From Pleurotus djamor (Eukaryota; Basidiomycota; Agaricomycetes; Agaricales; Pleurotaceae): a stretch of 58,789 nucleotides of DNA. The notes under the pieces are model-generated. The model had not been told where the DNA came from, ran no database searches, and was given only the letters and a program-made list of their open reading frames with translations. A program made the translations under genes and the position numbers. Within the stretch, counting starts at the first letter, position 1, and each line of letters begins with the position of its first letter. This document shows positions 45,623 to 58,116 of the stretch, one piece after another. The DNA lies in NCBI GenBank assembly GCA_029747585.1, contig JAPEVF010000007.1, forward strand, positions 189,458 to 248,246. Direction: 5' to 3'.

Positions 45623-46606
45623 CCACGAAGGTGCGTGACAAGGGCCCTCGTTCCACAGTGTGGCCAAGATTGAACGGGCTACCTAAAACAATGGGCGGAC
45701 GTCCACAACCGGAAATGGTCCAACGACGGCCCCAATTAAAATGTGATCGAGGGGTCGGCCACTGACAATGAAAGATCTTGAGCCACTCGGCGGAACAGAG
45801 ATGTGATCGAGATCTCGGGACGGAATGGGACCTGGTACTAATAAAGACAGTGGTGAGGGCAGTAGATCTAGATAGAGCCATGAAAGAATCACTGTGACAC
45901 GTTAACTTCACTGTTTTTATTAGACGGAGCACAATTCAAGGGTCACAATCCCTTCTTCACAAGCCTACCGTAATTGGACATCGAGGTTTACTGAAATCGT
46001 CTCCGCCAGAACTTCGCCGAGCGGGCGAGCGGAAAACTATAGAAGATTTGGGCCATACATTAGCGAGACTCTGCAAGGATGAGAGTCATTACTAGCTGAA
46101 AGAGGATCAGTGCTTGGTACTCGGTGGATGAAAATGGGACCGTACTCTCAGAAATTTCCACTTCCAGTGAGGTAACATCGGTAGATCCGTGGGCAGTGGC
46201 GCTGTCAAAGATATAATCTAGCGAGGGCCCGAGTAGCGAGTCGCAGATAAAGATAGTAACTCTTTCAATGGAACATTAGCATGAGATGACCGAGTCTGAA
46301 AGGGGAGTAATGTATGCAAATCGGCAATCTTGGCGAACAAGCTAGGAGTAGTAGTAGGTAGCAGCACGTCCGTTGTCATGGAGGGTTCATTGGATGGGCG
46401 ATCATTGAGGTACCCCCGTAAGAACGGATCCTTTGTTCACAGAGAGGGATCGGCTGTCAATGACCGATCAACGAAGTGTATACGGTCCTGCCACACAGTA
46501 TCGACGGATGGTCCGCCGTAGGCTTGGCAAAGACACAGATGAAGAGCGCCTGGGCGGTGTGGTGTGTCAAAAACGCGTAAATATGCGCATCAGAGCAAAG
46601 TTGCGA
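45623..46606. other. Intergenic, about 1 kb
   Basis: No gene supported on either strand. Confidence 0.35.
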
Positions 46607-47023
46607 CTAGGTAGATGGGTGTTTGGTAAACGTCCCTGCAGATTGTGGGTACCGACGTACTCGTGTGTGCAGCAAAACTCACTACAGATATTCCGGTGCA
46701 ACTCCCAGTAACTGTTGCGTTCTTCGATCCATACGTCTGAGCCTCGGGATTCACGCGTCACTATCGAGGTGAACACGGCGTTGGGCCCAAGAATCAAGTT
46801 GGGCCTTTGGGTTGATAGGTTGAAAAAATGATCTTTACAAAATATCAGAGGAAACCGGGTGACCTGTCATCTGGTGAGTTCCGCGCGCCTTGAGTAGCTT
46901 TTGTGCAGCATAGAGGACGACTGTCCGAATTGGGTCATATCCATAAGTCGTCGCCTCAAAGGCCCTGAGCGTGGGAAACGTATTTTGTATGAGCGAGCTT
47001 GAGCGCTTGAACGCGTCGTTCAT
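46607..47023 (-). CDS. Possible small uncharacterised gene, three exons
   Basis: Reading from MNDAFKRSSSLIQNTF, two introns (a 34-nt GTAAAG..AAAG and a 49-nt GTAGTG..CTGCAG) join three stretches that have protein-like composition: FEATTYGYDPIRTVVLYAAQ, ILGPNAVFTSIVTRESRGSD and WIEERNSYWELHRNI. It ends at TAG 46607-46609 and would give about 110 residues. The first intron is very short. No family is recognised, and it could be the remnant of a longer gene. Confidence 0.3.
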
Positions 47024-47435
47024 CTTCTCAGTCTGGCCTCGGCGGTGTCATCCTCTCGACGTAGAGGTTGGCTTCCAGCCTAAATCTGACAAAGCATGCT
47101 ACTTCCACACTCAAAAGAATATGTCTGACTACCCATCAAATGTACAAATAGAGTCAATAAGAGCAAAAGAAGCTATGGTGGTCCGATAAAGGTCCAAATT
47201 CAGTAATTGCATATAGAGTCCCAATAAACGTCCGCGAAGGCATGGACGCGTGTAGGTAGCATGCCTAAGACAGATAGTAATTATAGTTAGTACATACACT
47301 GGCGCCAACCACCAAACAGCCTGAAAAAAATGGATAGATCGAGGAACATATACACAAACGGAGAGACAGCCTTGAGATATGAGGTGAATAAGACACAACC
47401 AGAGAACCAAACCGAAAGGGAAGGGAATCAGATCA
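47024..47435. other. Intergenic
   Basis: About 410 bp directly downstream of the histidine kinase gene. Nothing recognised. Confidence 0.35.
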
Positions 47436-50400
47436 TCAATATGTAACTCCCAAAGTAATGGCAGGAGCGCGTCTCAAGAGAGGGTGCTGTCGTTTAGCGA
47501 CCGACCTCTCCCCAGCCAGTTTGTTGATGGCATTCAACAGATCGGCGCGTCGCAGAGGCTCTGAAGTTCCGAGGTGTTAGGGAACATGTATTCGCGGGCT
47601 CTAGTAAGGGACTTACTTGTGATATGGTCATCCTGTAGGGAAGATATTAGTGACGGTTTAGAGGACACCTTATAGAGGAACTCACCATGCCAGCTTGCAA
47701 GCAGCGCTCCCTGTCACCAATCACTGAGAGATACCCTCAGCTTCAACGGAACATGTCATTAGGATAGATAAGACGCACTAGCATGCGCTGTGAGAGCGAT
47801 GATAGGTGTTGGAGACAGGCCATTCTCAGTCTCATAGGACCGTATCAACTCTGTTGCTTCCATACCACCCATGAAGGGCATGGATACATCCATCTAGCGG
47901 CCAAATTGTCAGAAACCATCGAAAGGGTCGGAGTGCACGAAGAACTTACCAAAATGATGTCAAATGTCCGATTTTGCATCGCACGAGCTTTGAACGCGTC
48001 AACTGCAAGACTGCCATTCTCGGCAATCTCTACACTATGTCCATACTTCTCTAAGATCTTGACGGCAAGCTTTTGGTTCACGAGGTTATCTTCAGCCAGC
48101 AGAATGTCGAAGACCACATCGTTTGGTGCAGAAACAGGGCTGACAGTGTTGGATTCCAAGGCTGAGATGAGAGCAGATGCTAGGTCTTGTGCAGTTATTG
48201 GAGTGGTGACGTGCGAACTGATGCTGTTGTCGAGGCACCATTTTACTAGAGGGTAGATATTAGGGGAAAGCCTCGGAGAAAACAGTATGAACGAGGTAGG
48301 CGAAATGAACTCACAGTTTAGGCGCGGAATCGAGGGAGCTAGAAGGACGATGGGGATGTAGCGGAGATGTTCATACTCTCGGATTGATTCCGTCTGTCAT
48401 ATTATGGGAAATGAGTGTTAAGGAGCTTCAGCCTGGGTAAATTAAGAACGGACGAACCATGCTCAGCGAGTCCACGACTATGGTGTCAATATGAGGGCAT
48501 TTTTCCTTGTCCGCAACTTCTGTGGGTTCGTGGACAACGAATGGTCGTAAGCCGAGCTCCATGATTCGCTCGACGACTCCAGTTGCATCGTAAAGTGTAT
48601 CCATGAACATGATCGTCCGCCTGGCGAATGGTGCCATCTTTGATAGTATGCTCTCCATGGAGCTATGGCTAATTTGAGACGTGATGGTGAAATAGAACTT
48701 GCTGCCTTTCGACACTTCACTCTCAACCCACATGTTGCCTTGCATGAGAGACACAAGGCGTTTGGATATCGAGAGACCCAGTCCAGTGCCACCATATTCC
48801 TGGAGATGGTGGTTCAGCATGGTAAGGACAGAAAGATCATCGAGCTTACCCTGGTCGTAGAACCATCAGCCTGGCAGAATGTGTCAAAGATCAAGTTGAG
48901 CTTGTCTTTGGCGATACCAATTCCAGTGTCCATGACGCAGAACTCGAGGGTAACATGTTGATCATCGAGTGCAAGTAAGCGGCAACTCAGAGCGACATGC
49001 CCTTTCCGGGAAACCTTGCTGGGCGTAAATTTGATAGCATTGCCAACCAGGTTGGTAATAACTTGACGGAGACGCAGAGAATCACCAATAAGCTGATCGG
49101 GGATATCCGGCTCAACATCGTACGTGAGGTCAAGGTTATTTTGAGATGCGCGGACGACAAGGGTTTTGAGAATGCCGAAGACGGTTTGGCGAAGCGAGTA
49201 GGACACAGCCTCCATGGTCATGCGGCCCGCTTCGACTGGAAACGAGTAGGTTAATTAGAAAGTGCGACATCATGACGCATTCACACTTACTCTTGGAGAT
49301 ATCAAGGATGTCATCAATGATAAGGAGTAGTGATCTAGCCAACGAATGGACTAGAAGAAGACTTTCGCGCTGCGACCTGTTCAAATCACTGTCCAGAGTC
49401 AACTCTGTCATGCCGATAATACCATTCATAGGCGTACTGTGCACAGCTTTCAATCAATGCGCTAGCTCGACGAGGCCGAATCACTTACCGAATTTCGTGA
49501 CTCATGTTAGCCAAGAATTCACTCTTGCTCCTGTTCGCCAGTTCAGCGGCTTCACGAGCAGCAGTGTTCTTTTGGATACTGTCGCGCAAATTGAAAACCA
49601 TTTGATTGATTTGGGTCTTGAGGGAGTCCATCTCTCCGCTGGCCTCGACCGTGATGAACCGTGTGAAGTCGCCATCCATGGCAGCAGCACTGATTTGAGC
49701 GAAACCTCGGACTTGGGTCGTCAAATTGCTCGCCATGGTATTAACCGAGAGCCTGTATAACGTTGAATTCGGGAAACCGAGCTGAGAAACACAGACAACG
49801 TACGTGATTTCTTGCCATATGCCTTGGACGTTTCCTACCTCAGCCTGGACACCCAGCTTGCCTTCAGTTCCGACTTCTCTAGCAACCTTCTTCACTTCGG
49901 ATGCGAAAATGGCCAATTGATCAATCATGTCATTGATAGTGTTTACCAAGTTGAGCATTTCACCAGAGACGGACACGCCGGTAATTTTCTGGGTAAGATC
50001 CCCACGAGCTACGGCAGTCTGTGGGGAATAATAAACACGACACGAAGTAAAATGATAACGGAGGTGACTTACAGTAGCCACGGCAATATTTCGCACTTGG
50101 AGGGTCAGCTAAAAATGCGTTGAGCAATGAAAATATGATAGAGCTCGTATTGTCCACTTACATTGTTTGCCATGACGTTCACATTATCAGTCAGATCTTT
50201 CCAAGTACCACCAACATTGGCTACCTTGGCCTGGCCTCCAAGTTTACCCTCGGTACCGACTTCTCTTGCAACTCTGGAAGAGGCACGTGAAATCAGCAAT
50301 CAGTCTTGGCCGATGGACAAGAAGATAACGCACCGAGTGACCTCGTCGGCGAAGACGCTCAAACTTTCGGTCATACCATTGACTGTCTCCTTCAAATCCA

Positions 50401-52860
50401 AAATCTCGCCCTTGACATCGACTTCGATCTTCTTTGTCAAATCACCTCCAGCGACGGCCTTCGTAACTTCCGCGATCGAGCGCACTTGGTTGGTCAGATT
50501 CATGGCCATGAGATTGACGTTGTCGGTGAGAACCTGTGCAACGTGGTCAGCAACTGGGGATGCCCTCGAATAACTGGCACGAACTTTCCACATTCCTTTG
50601 ACCGCTGGTACGTAGGCCTGGCCTCCGAGTATACCCTCGGTTCCTACTTCAAGACTGACTCGGGTAACTTCCTTCGCAAGGGTATTCAATTGCTTCACCA
50701 TGGAGTTGACCTTTTGGGCGACACTGCGTTTAGGCGCGAATAAAAGCCACTACGGTACAACAGTGCCTACCGTTTGCTTCAAATCTAACATTTCACCTTG
50801 TACATCAACCTCTACAAACTTGCTAAGGTCGCCAGCGGCGACGGCCTTGGTGACATCAGAAATGGACCGAACTTGGTCGGTCAAGTTTGAAGCCATTTTC
50901 TGATGATATGAGTAGTGGTGAAAACCAGATTGGGGAGGGAGGGACAAAAACTTACGTTGACATTCCTGGTCAAATCAGCCCAAGTCCCTTGTACACCTTC
51001 GACGCGGGCTTGACCACCTAATATACCCTGTGTGCCAACTTCGAGTGCGACACGAGTAACTTCACTTGCAAAAGCACTCAGTTGATCGACCATGGAGTTG
51101 ACAGTTCCTTTTGAGAGAACATTAGTCAAACGTCACGATGACGGGCTATTTGTACGTACCTTTCAGCGTGCTCATTTCGCCTTCAACTTGTATTTCAATT
51201 TTTTGGGTCAAGTCTCCTTTGGCTACGGCCGTTGTGACGTTCGCTATAGATCGGACTTGATCTGTGAGGGATGAGCACATTCGATTCACCTGTGGGTTGG
51301 CCGGGACATTGGTAAGTACGTCATTGATGAGCAGTCATACGACGACTCACATTCCTAACCAGTTCATACCATACGCCTTCAACATCCGGGACGTGAGCCT
51401 GACCCCCGAGTTTGCCTTGACTACCGACTTCCAATGTTACACGAGTTACTTCCGCAGCGAGCGCTCTAAGTCTATTATAAGAGAAAACCGTTAGTTCGTT
51501 GATCAGGTCATAGGTCAGGTTGCACACCTAATCACCATGCCGTTGACCGTATTCTTCAGATCCAGTATTTCACCGCGCGCATCTACATCTATTTGCTTCG
51601 ACAGATCTCCGAGAGCGACAGCTTTAGTTACCTAGCTCATCGCTTAACGCAAGGTACGCGAACAAGATCGACCGACTTACCCGTGCAATTGACCGGACCT
51701 GATTAGTGAGATTGGCAGCAAGTTTATTCACCACACCAGTAAGCTCTCTCCATGTACCTTCAACATCCAAAACCAGTGCTTGACCGCCGAGTTTTCTGAG
51801 AAACATGAGAAAGGACTGGATCAGAAGGAGTGGATACTCACCCTTCCGTGCCGACTTCCTGACTGACTCGAGTGACTTCCTTCGCAAATTGACCCAGCTT
51901 ATCGACCATACCGTTGATGACGTCCTTGAGTTGAACCATGACAACACCTTGAACCGGAACCGTAATTTTTTGGCTCAAATCACCGCGAGCAACTGCATTA
52001 CAAACGCGAGCGACGTCTTGGACTTGAGCTTTCAGTAACTTGAGCTCCTCCACCGCGCTCATCCCGCTTTCAAATGCTGCATGGGTTAAAGGGCCGTTCG
52101 GAAGAACCATGGGGGAACTACTCGAAGAACCAGACTCTCCACGAGGAATCGGGTTCAACGCTGTCATAGAGGCAATTTTGGAAACCGTAATAGCATCGGA
52201 CACCGATCTCAAGCAGGTTGGGCAAGTGATGGAGTCACGAACAATAGTGGGTGGCGCAGAGGCTGAAGACAGGGAAGGAAGGGTGCTTCCAGTGAATGGG
52301 TAAGCGAGGCGTTCCCTGGGCTGGGACGAAGCTGTTCCAGGATCGCTTGTAGCACCGTCAAGGAGGGAGTTATTGACAGCACTCGCAAATGTAGTTGTGT
52401 TATCTCTGAGTCCATGCAAGGAAATGGTCATCGGTGTAGCGTTTACTGATGATCGAACAACAGTTGTGGTGGCATGCACCACAGGTGTGCCTTGTGCCGA
52501 TACTTCTCCTGGGGGTGTCTACTTCGGGAGANTGGAGCCGGGGTCGGGTCCTAAAGTATGTCAGACGCCTGAAATGAGGTCGCTCCAAGAAAACAGGCTG
52601 AAAGCGCCACTCACATTGGAAGACCTTGCCTTGAAAGCTTCCAACTGGGCTTCCGCATCCATCCTTTTCTTCTGAAGCTCTTCCAGGGAATTTAGGATCG
52701 ACTTTGTAGTCCAATCATGGGGGCCATCGTATCTCGGTATGACCGCGGGAGATGGGGATATCAAGTACACTGACAAGAGAGCAATAAGGTGAGCCCTGAA
52801 GGGATCGTGAGGCGAGGGCATCGTCAAATTCCCATCCACCGCAGGGGATTGCGTGGACAT
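47436..52860 (-). CDS. nik1: Group III hybrid histidine kinase with seven HAMP repeats (Nik1/Os-1 type)
   Basis: About 1450-1500 residues in many exons. There is no membrane helix, as expected for the cytosolic group III. After a variable N-terminus, seven HAMP units can be counted by their A-x-x-x-GD-[LF]-[ST] cores ([11 protein letters not shown] first, [11 protein letters not shown] last), separated by repeated EVTRV..EVGT.G.LGGQA linkers. Then come the H-box [10 protein letters not shown] with [12 protein letters not shown]-binding motifs ([45 protein letters not shown]) and a receiver domain with the acidic pair ILLAEDN, phospho-acceptor Asp in [10 protein letters not shown] and Lys in DDHITKPL. 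This class senses osmotic stress upstream of the HOG MAP kinase pathway and is the known target of phenylpyrrole and dicarboximide fungicides. One N lies at 52532 in the N-terminal part. Confidence 0.93.
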
Positions 52861-54207
52861 CGCGGTTGGTAGCGACGAGAGGAACTAGGAAGAAGAGGAC
52901 AGGACAACGAAAGGAAGAAACTAAGCTCAAGCCAGGTCCAAGTGTAGAGGCGCTTACATCGTGGTAATCTATTACCCGATTAAACATGCTGCCGAGATGC
53001 CGCCAAGAAAGGCTGTCGTAGTCTTAGAGTTGGAACTTGGGAACTTGAGAGAAGGTGGCTGCCAACACAGACACGCTATATGTAGTGCCCACCAGTCAGT
53101 ATGGAGCCGCCTACCATGTATCGATTGCATAATTTGCCTGGGCAACGTTCACATGCTTACAGCTCACTCAGACGTAAGTCGCCAATCGTGCAATGGCATT
53201 TCAAGGGTTAGTCGTTTGAGGGTTTGCAAACAGCCTTACTAAGTCCAGACTGCCATTAGCGGACAGAACAACGGGATCCCACTCGCATGTGTCGGCTCTA
53301 GGCCGTTCTTCATTGATCAAGATAGGTCCTTTGGTCCTTTGGTGAGCTGTAAGGGGTGCAAATTTAAGGTTGAGCTTGAAAGTGCTCAGCTGGGATGTTG
53401 TGCGGTAGCCTGCAGGCTTCCTGGGAAAGTGATCATCTCCGAGAAAGGAGAGATCGCTTGATGAGCTCTCGAGGGAGCTTGAGATGGAGAGATGCTGTAT
53501 ATACAACACGTAACTCACTGCGATTTCTTCGAGCAGAAATCAATGTTCAAGCTCGTAGCCCCTGTCAGTTAACCAGGGGTCCTAGAAGTAGAGTTTCTCG
53601 GCAGAATAGTTAGGGCGAAGTGGATGCCCTATCACACCTCCACCGAGCAAGAAACTTCAACACAGATCAGTGGCTCTTTCTGCGCTTTCTGGGCGTGTCA
53701 AACTTTCATAGAAGGGTGTTCCCCAAATAACATTGCCTGCAGGCTTCAACGAGGTGGGTCCAGTGTTAAGTATTAGCTTTTACCCTATTCCATTGATCAA
53801 TTCCGCCTGAGAAGAAAGCATACTTGAGGTTGAGCGTCGTCCTCGGATGGGCCTTAACGTAAGTCGATGTATGATCCAGTGCATAACTCATCAATGAAGG
53901 CGCCTTCATGTCAGGTTTCTTGAAAAGACACTCATCCGACTGACCCTTTATCGATAGAACCCCGTTTCAATATGGAGAGGTCAAAATCAAGGGGACCGAT
54001 GAGGTTACCGGCGTTGTGGGAACGCATGACGGGACATAGAACGCATGCGAAGCTCCAAGCTCAGGTATACAGACTAATGGGTAAGAACTGCACAAGCTTG
54101 GCAGAATTTGCGGCTCTAATGCTCGACGGGAGTGCCTTCTCCCCATGAACGAGACGAATCATCGGGCTCAACGCTCCTATTTTGATAGGAGGTACCTACG
54201 GCTGGTG
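52861..54207. other. Intergenic, about 1.3 kb divergent spacer
   Basis: Upstream regions of the histidine kinase (minus) and the ankyrin gene (plus). A 105-codon minus frame at 53518-53201 has no recognisable domain and is not supported as a gene. Confidence 0.4.
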
Positions 54208-54827
54208 ATGACAAATCTGGCGGTAAGTCGCCTTTCCCAGAACGTCCACCAATGCAAGCCCCAGCTAATGTCTGATGATTTTATGCCATTCTCTGGACGG
54301 TTTACTAACTTTTACTACAACAGGATACCCCCGCGACTTCAATCCCAGCAGAGACCCTTCAGTTTGCGCATCGTATGTTTGATGCGGCTCGAAACAACGA
54401 GTCAGAGACTCTCCTGGCTGCTGTGGATGCCGGTTTACCCATTAATCTAACGAACGACAAAGGTTGAGTCACTTCCATCTTGTCCTCATTTTCAATGTGC
54501 TCACATAAACCGTTCTCAGGCAACACCCTCTTGATGCTTGCGGCATACAGTGGACATACCGACCTGGCGAAGGAACTGCTCCTTCGCAAAGCCGACCCGA
54601 ATAGACTGAACGACAATGGGCAGTCCATCATCGCTGGCGCAATATTCAAGAAACATGATGAAATTGTTCATTTTCTCGTAGAGAACGGCGCGGACGTTCG
54701 TCTGGGGAAACCAAACGCCATTCAAACAGCACATATGTTCGGACGCAAGGATCTTTTAGCTTTTCTAGGAGCAAGGGATGGGGATATCGACGAGTCGGTC
54801 CCCACTCCCGTAGGCTCATTATCATAA
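54208..54827 (+). CDS. Short ankyrin-repeat protein
   Basis: Three exons, about 155 residues. Exon 1 is only MTNLA (ATG 54208), then GTAAGT..ACAG; exon 2 starts DTPATSIPAETLQFAHRMFD and ends NDK; exon 3 continues GNTLLMLAAYSGHTDLAKEL. Ankyrin consensus is clear in GNTLLMLAAYSGHTDLAKEL, followed by LRKADPNRLNDNGQSIIAGA and a third, weaker unit. The protein is almost only ankyrin repeats and is probably a cytosolic binding scaffold; partners unknown. Confidence 0.75.
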
Positions 54828-54867
54828 ACCACTCTCGACCAAGATAGAGAAACTCTAGGTTGTCAGT

Positions 54868-56671
54868 CTACTCATACATGTCCTCATCCTTATCAACCTT
54901 GATTCCGAAAAGAGGCCACATAGACGCGGCTTGTAAGTCATCCACGCCATCATCCTTTGTTCCAACTACACCACCGACCTGATAAACACAATGTTTCTTT
55001 GGCAGATTGAGTCATACCGAGTGAAAGGCCAGGTGTCGGGCACTCACCATCCCTAGGGAAACCTTGATCCCCGGAGGGCCTGGGGCGTATTGCTCTAATT
55101 CTCCTGGCTTAGTGTCTGGTTTCTCCGTGAGCCTTATGACGTTCTTAGCAGCTACCTCGCCCTAAATATATCTCGGTGATCAGTAACACCAATTGAAGCG
55201 TAAAACAAACGAATACACCTGTGCCCACGCTGTATGGCCCGCTTGGATAGCCCCAAATGCATCCGCGGAATCGCCTACCACAAATATATTTGGGTATGGC
55301 GTAGTGTCCTCAAGAGTGAGAGCATCTAATGAAGCGTCGAGGGTGGTATCCGTGTCTGGCGATGGCTTTCTCAGACCTAGTTGCATGGATCGGAGGACGT
55401 GGGCAAGGTGTGTCTCGTCGCTAACAGTCTTTGGGTTCATATCTTTTAAAATCTGGGTGTTAGGTTTCTGGCCGGTACAAAGCATCTGTGGCAAACCCTC
55501 GGTAAGCAGATGAAGAACGATGAATCACCCTCACAAGTAGATCCGCGGCGAGCTCGCGGCCTTTAGTTGTCCGAACGACCCTTTGCCCCGCGTCGTTCCG
55601 TTTGTGCGGTTTCTCCTCCACTGATTTCAAATCCAGCCGCTCCCCAAGGATAACTTCGACACCCAACTTCTCTAACGATGTAACAACTGCATCTCGAGGT
55701 CAGCTTTCTTCCTTTACTACCAAAGTCATTCGTGTTTACCTTCCACGTGCATTTCTAGCTTGAACCTCGGAAGCAATCTATCCCGTGAATGAAGGAGGGT
55801 GACCTTCTTGGTCGGGTGGATGGCGGCGATATCACTGGCGAACTCTGACCGAAAACCATTCAGTTGTGCACTTCATACCCCCAAGTTGCCGATCCCACTC
55901 ACGAACGCCTAGCGCGCCTCCGCCTACGACAAGTATACTCGCAGCCTTTTCAATAACGCCATGGTTGCTTTTAAGCCACTCGATTCCCTGCGACTTCTCT
56001 CCGTGATATATCAAAGCTTCGCGAGCCTCCGTTTCGGGGTCGGCAGCGATTCCGCAACGGTCCGTACCCCACAAGTCCAATGGACTCGGGAGGATGCTTC
56101 CCAAGGCATAGACGAGATATTCATATTTGAGCACGCCATCAACTATCCCGTGCTCGGGAAACGATTTTGAAAGCTTCACCGAGCCCGGGGAAAGTGACAG
56201 CGCTTGACAATTGAGGAAGAGGTGGGGATGTGGTTGGTCGACTAAGAATATATTTCGGTAAGGGATAACTTGGTGCGCCCGTCAATCAGTTGCCTCAAGA
56301 AGTCGACTGATCGATGCACTCACAAGCTTTATGCTCGTGTCCTGGTAGAACGGTCAACCTTGGCAAGATGTATACGTCTAGGTGGGTGCATCACGCGACG
56401 AATTCAAAGCCGAAAAATCAAGAGCCTACGGTTGGCGTGTCTAGCGAAGCTCAATTAAACTCGTGAACGTTCCGTTTGTAAACGAGCCAACTTACGAGTT
56501 CCGATCCACGAGAATCACTCTCCACCCAGGGGACAAACCTTTGGCGAGGACTTGGGCGGTATGACCACCTAACGAACTGTTCAATACCGAGTATATCACC
56601 CAAAGGGACCACTGACCAGCGTATGCCCCGCCGAGGACCACGATGTTTTTGAAGAGATTATGGGTCGCCAT
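54868..56671 (-). CDS. AIF-like FAD-dependent pyridine nucleotide oxidoreductase
   Basis: About 420 residues, about nine exons. The N-terminus reads NIVVLGGAYAG and, after an intron, the rest of an FAD Rossmann motif. LVYALGSILPSP is the conserved ATG-like motif region. ASILVVGGGALGVRE is the NAD-binding motif G-G-G-x-L-G. NIFVVGDSADAFGAIQAGHTAW is the second FAD motif (G-D). Overall order matches the AMID/AIF2 group of single-domain NADH oxidoreductases. No mitochondrial targeting sequence is seen before the Rossmann fold, so it is probably cytosolic or lipid-droplet/membrane associated. A TATA box lies 35 bp upstream. It ends at TAG 54868. Confidence 0.82.
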
Positions 56672-56705
56672 AGTGTGCTGTTGCTACTTGTGGAGGACCA
56701 TCCCA

Positions 56706-56713
56706 CTTTATAA
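56706..56713 (-). promoter_or_regulatory. TATA box of the AIF-like gene
   Basis: TTATAAAG on the minus strand, 35 bp before the start codon at 56671. Confidence 0.45.
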
Positions 56714-57002
56714 GGTTGCTTTCGGAGCTCTGTGATTCTGTGAGTCATCTTATCTGATAAGATTTATCATCATCTTTCCGTCAGGGGAACCAGCTCACGT
56801 TGCTCGGGTCCGTTATCTCGCTATCAAATGGATGATACTTTCCAATCACCTAGGCAAGCCTGGCCCATGTGGAGTCGAGTTTAAATAGGAAGATGTTTGA
56901 ATTTGAGACCGCAGTATCGCATCCCCCTCGCCGTTCCTCATCATCGTGCGTCCGAACCCATCATCGCGTCCGAGTTAATTTTAATAGCAGTTAGGTTGCC
57001 AA
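56714..57002. promoter_or_regulatory. Divergent spacer between AIF-like and urate oxidase genes
   Basis: About 330 bp separate the two start codons. It includes repeated GATAA/TTATC words (CTTATCTGATAAGATTTATC near 56750-56770), the site type bound by fungal GATA nitrogen regulators. Confidence 0.4.
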
Positions 57003-57956
57003 ATGTCCGCAGTATCGACCCTCACACACGCCCGCTACGGCAAGGATAAGGTCAGGGTTCTCCGTGTGGTAAGGGAGGGGAACTGGCACCATGTCGTTGA
57101 ATACTATGTCACTGCCCTCTTGGAGGGTGAGGTAGACGTCAGTTACACCGAGGCAGACAACTCAGTCATTGTTGCCACCGATTCCATCAAGAATATTACA
57201 TACTATGTCGCCAAGGTGTCCCCACATGTCCTTAACCCGGAACGCTTCGCTCTCCACCTTGGCACACATCTCGTTTCGAAATATGCGCATATCCACAAGG
57301 CGTTCATCACGGTCCAACAGCTACGATGGACTCGCATCCCCGTGGATGGATCTGACGCCGGCCACTCCCACTCATTTTATCGCGATGGCGATGACAAGCG
57401 ATTCGTAAAGGTCGAGGTCGACGCGTCCGCGGGCAAGGATAAGCTCACGGCGAAGGTCACGTCCGGTATCGTCGATCTCCTCATCTTGAAGTCTACAGGC
57501 TCTGCCTTCACTAACTTCATCCGTGATGAGTATACCACCCTGGTCGAGGTCGATGACCGTATATTCTCCACCTCCGTCGATCTCTCCTACGACTACTCTG
57601 TTATATCCATTCCTACCCCGACCGACGACGCGAAGCTCGAATTCAATATTCCACAAGGAAACGGAGGAGATGTCTGGGATGCGGGCGTCTTTTCTCGTGC
57701 AAGGAAGATCACCCTGGATGTCTTCGCCTCCGATGATAGCGCTAGCGTCCAGGCTACGCTCTACAAAATGGCGCAGCAAATCGTGGAAGAGCACCCAGGT
57801 GTAGCTTCCGTCACATATACGCTCCCGAACAAACATTATATCCCTGTTGACATGAAGTACATCGGCGTCGATAACATTACCCCATCGAAGGCCGAAGTCT
57901 TCATGCCGATCGAAACGCCCAGCGGTTTGATTTCCGCGACTATCTCGCGCAAATAA
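57003..57956 (+). CDS. uox: Urate oxidase (uricase)
   Basis: Single exon, 317 residues, close to the usual 300. The N-terminal lysine of the active site is in YGKDKVRVLRV, the Thr-Asp pair in VATDSIKNITYYVAK, and the C-terminal active-site block is NKHYIPVDMKYIGVDN. Both tandem T-fold halves are present. The enzyme oxidises urate with O2 to 5-hydroxyisourate, releasing H2O2, normally in peroxisomes. Here the protein ends ATISRK and lacks the usual SKL-type peroxisome signal. It is one of few genes here without introns. GATAA-like words upstream suggest nitrogen regulation. The stop TAA overlaps an AATAAA. Confidence 0.95.
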   Translation: MSAVSTLTHARYGKDKVRVLRVVREGNWHHVVEYYVTALLEGEVDVSYTEADNSVIVATDSIKNITYYVAKVSPHVLNPERFALHLGTHLVSKYAHIHKAFITVQQLRWTRIPVDGSDAGHSHSFYRDGDDKRFVKVEVDASAGKDKLTAKVTSGIVDLLILKSTGSAFTNFIRDEYTTLVEVDDRIFSTSVDLSYDYSVISIPTPTDDAKLEFNIPQGNGGDVWDAGVFSRARKITLDVFASDDSASVQATLYKMAQQIVEEHPGVASVTYTLPNKHYIPVDMKYIGVDNITPSKAEVFMPIETPSGLISATISRK

Positions 57957-58116
57957 AACCATACCCACCATCTACGATTGTCATCGCCCTAAATGTGTAT
58001 ATACAACATATGGAATCAAATAGGAAACGGATGCCAATTATATAGTTTACAATAAACCACGATGTACGATGAATTGAAGATACCTCGACCGTGATTACCA
58101 TGTAAAGGAGCGCCGC

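Noticed and set aside
53201..53518. 105-codon minus-strand frame upstream of the histidine kinase
   Set aside because: No domain and no link to neighbouring exons; composition not distinctive.
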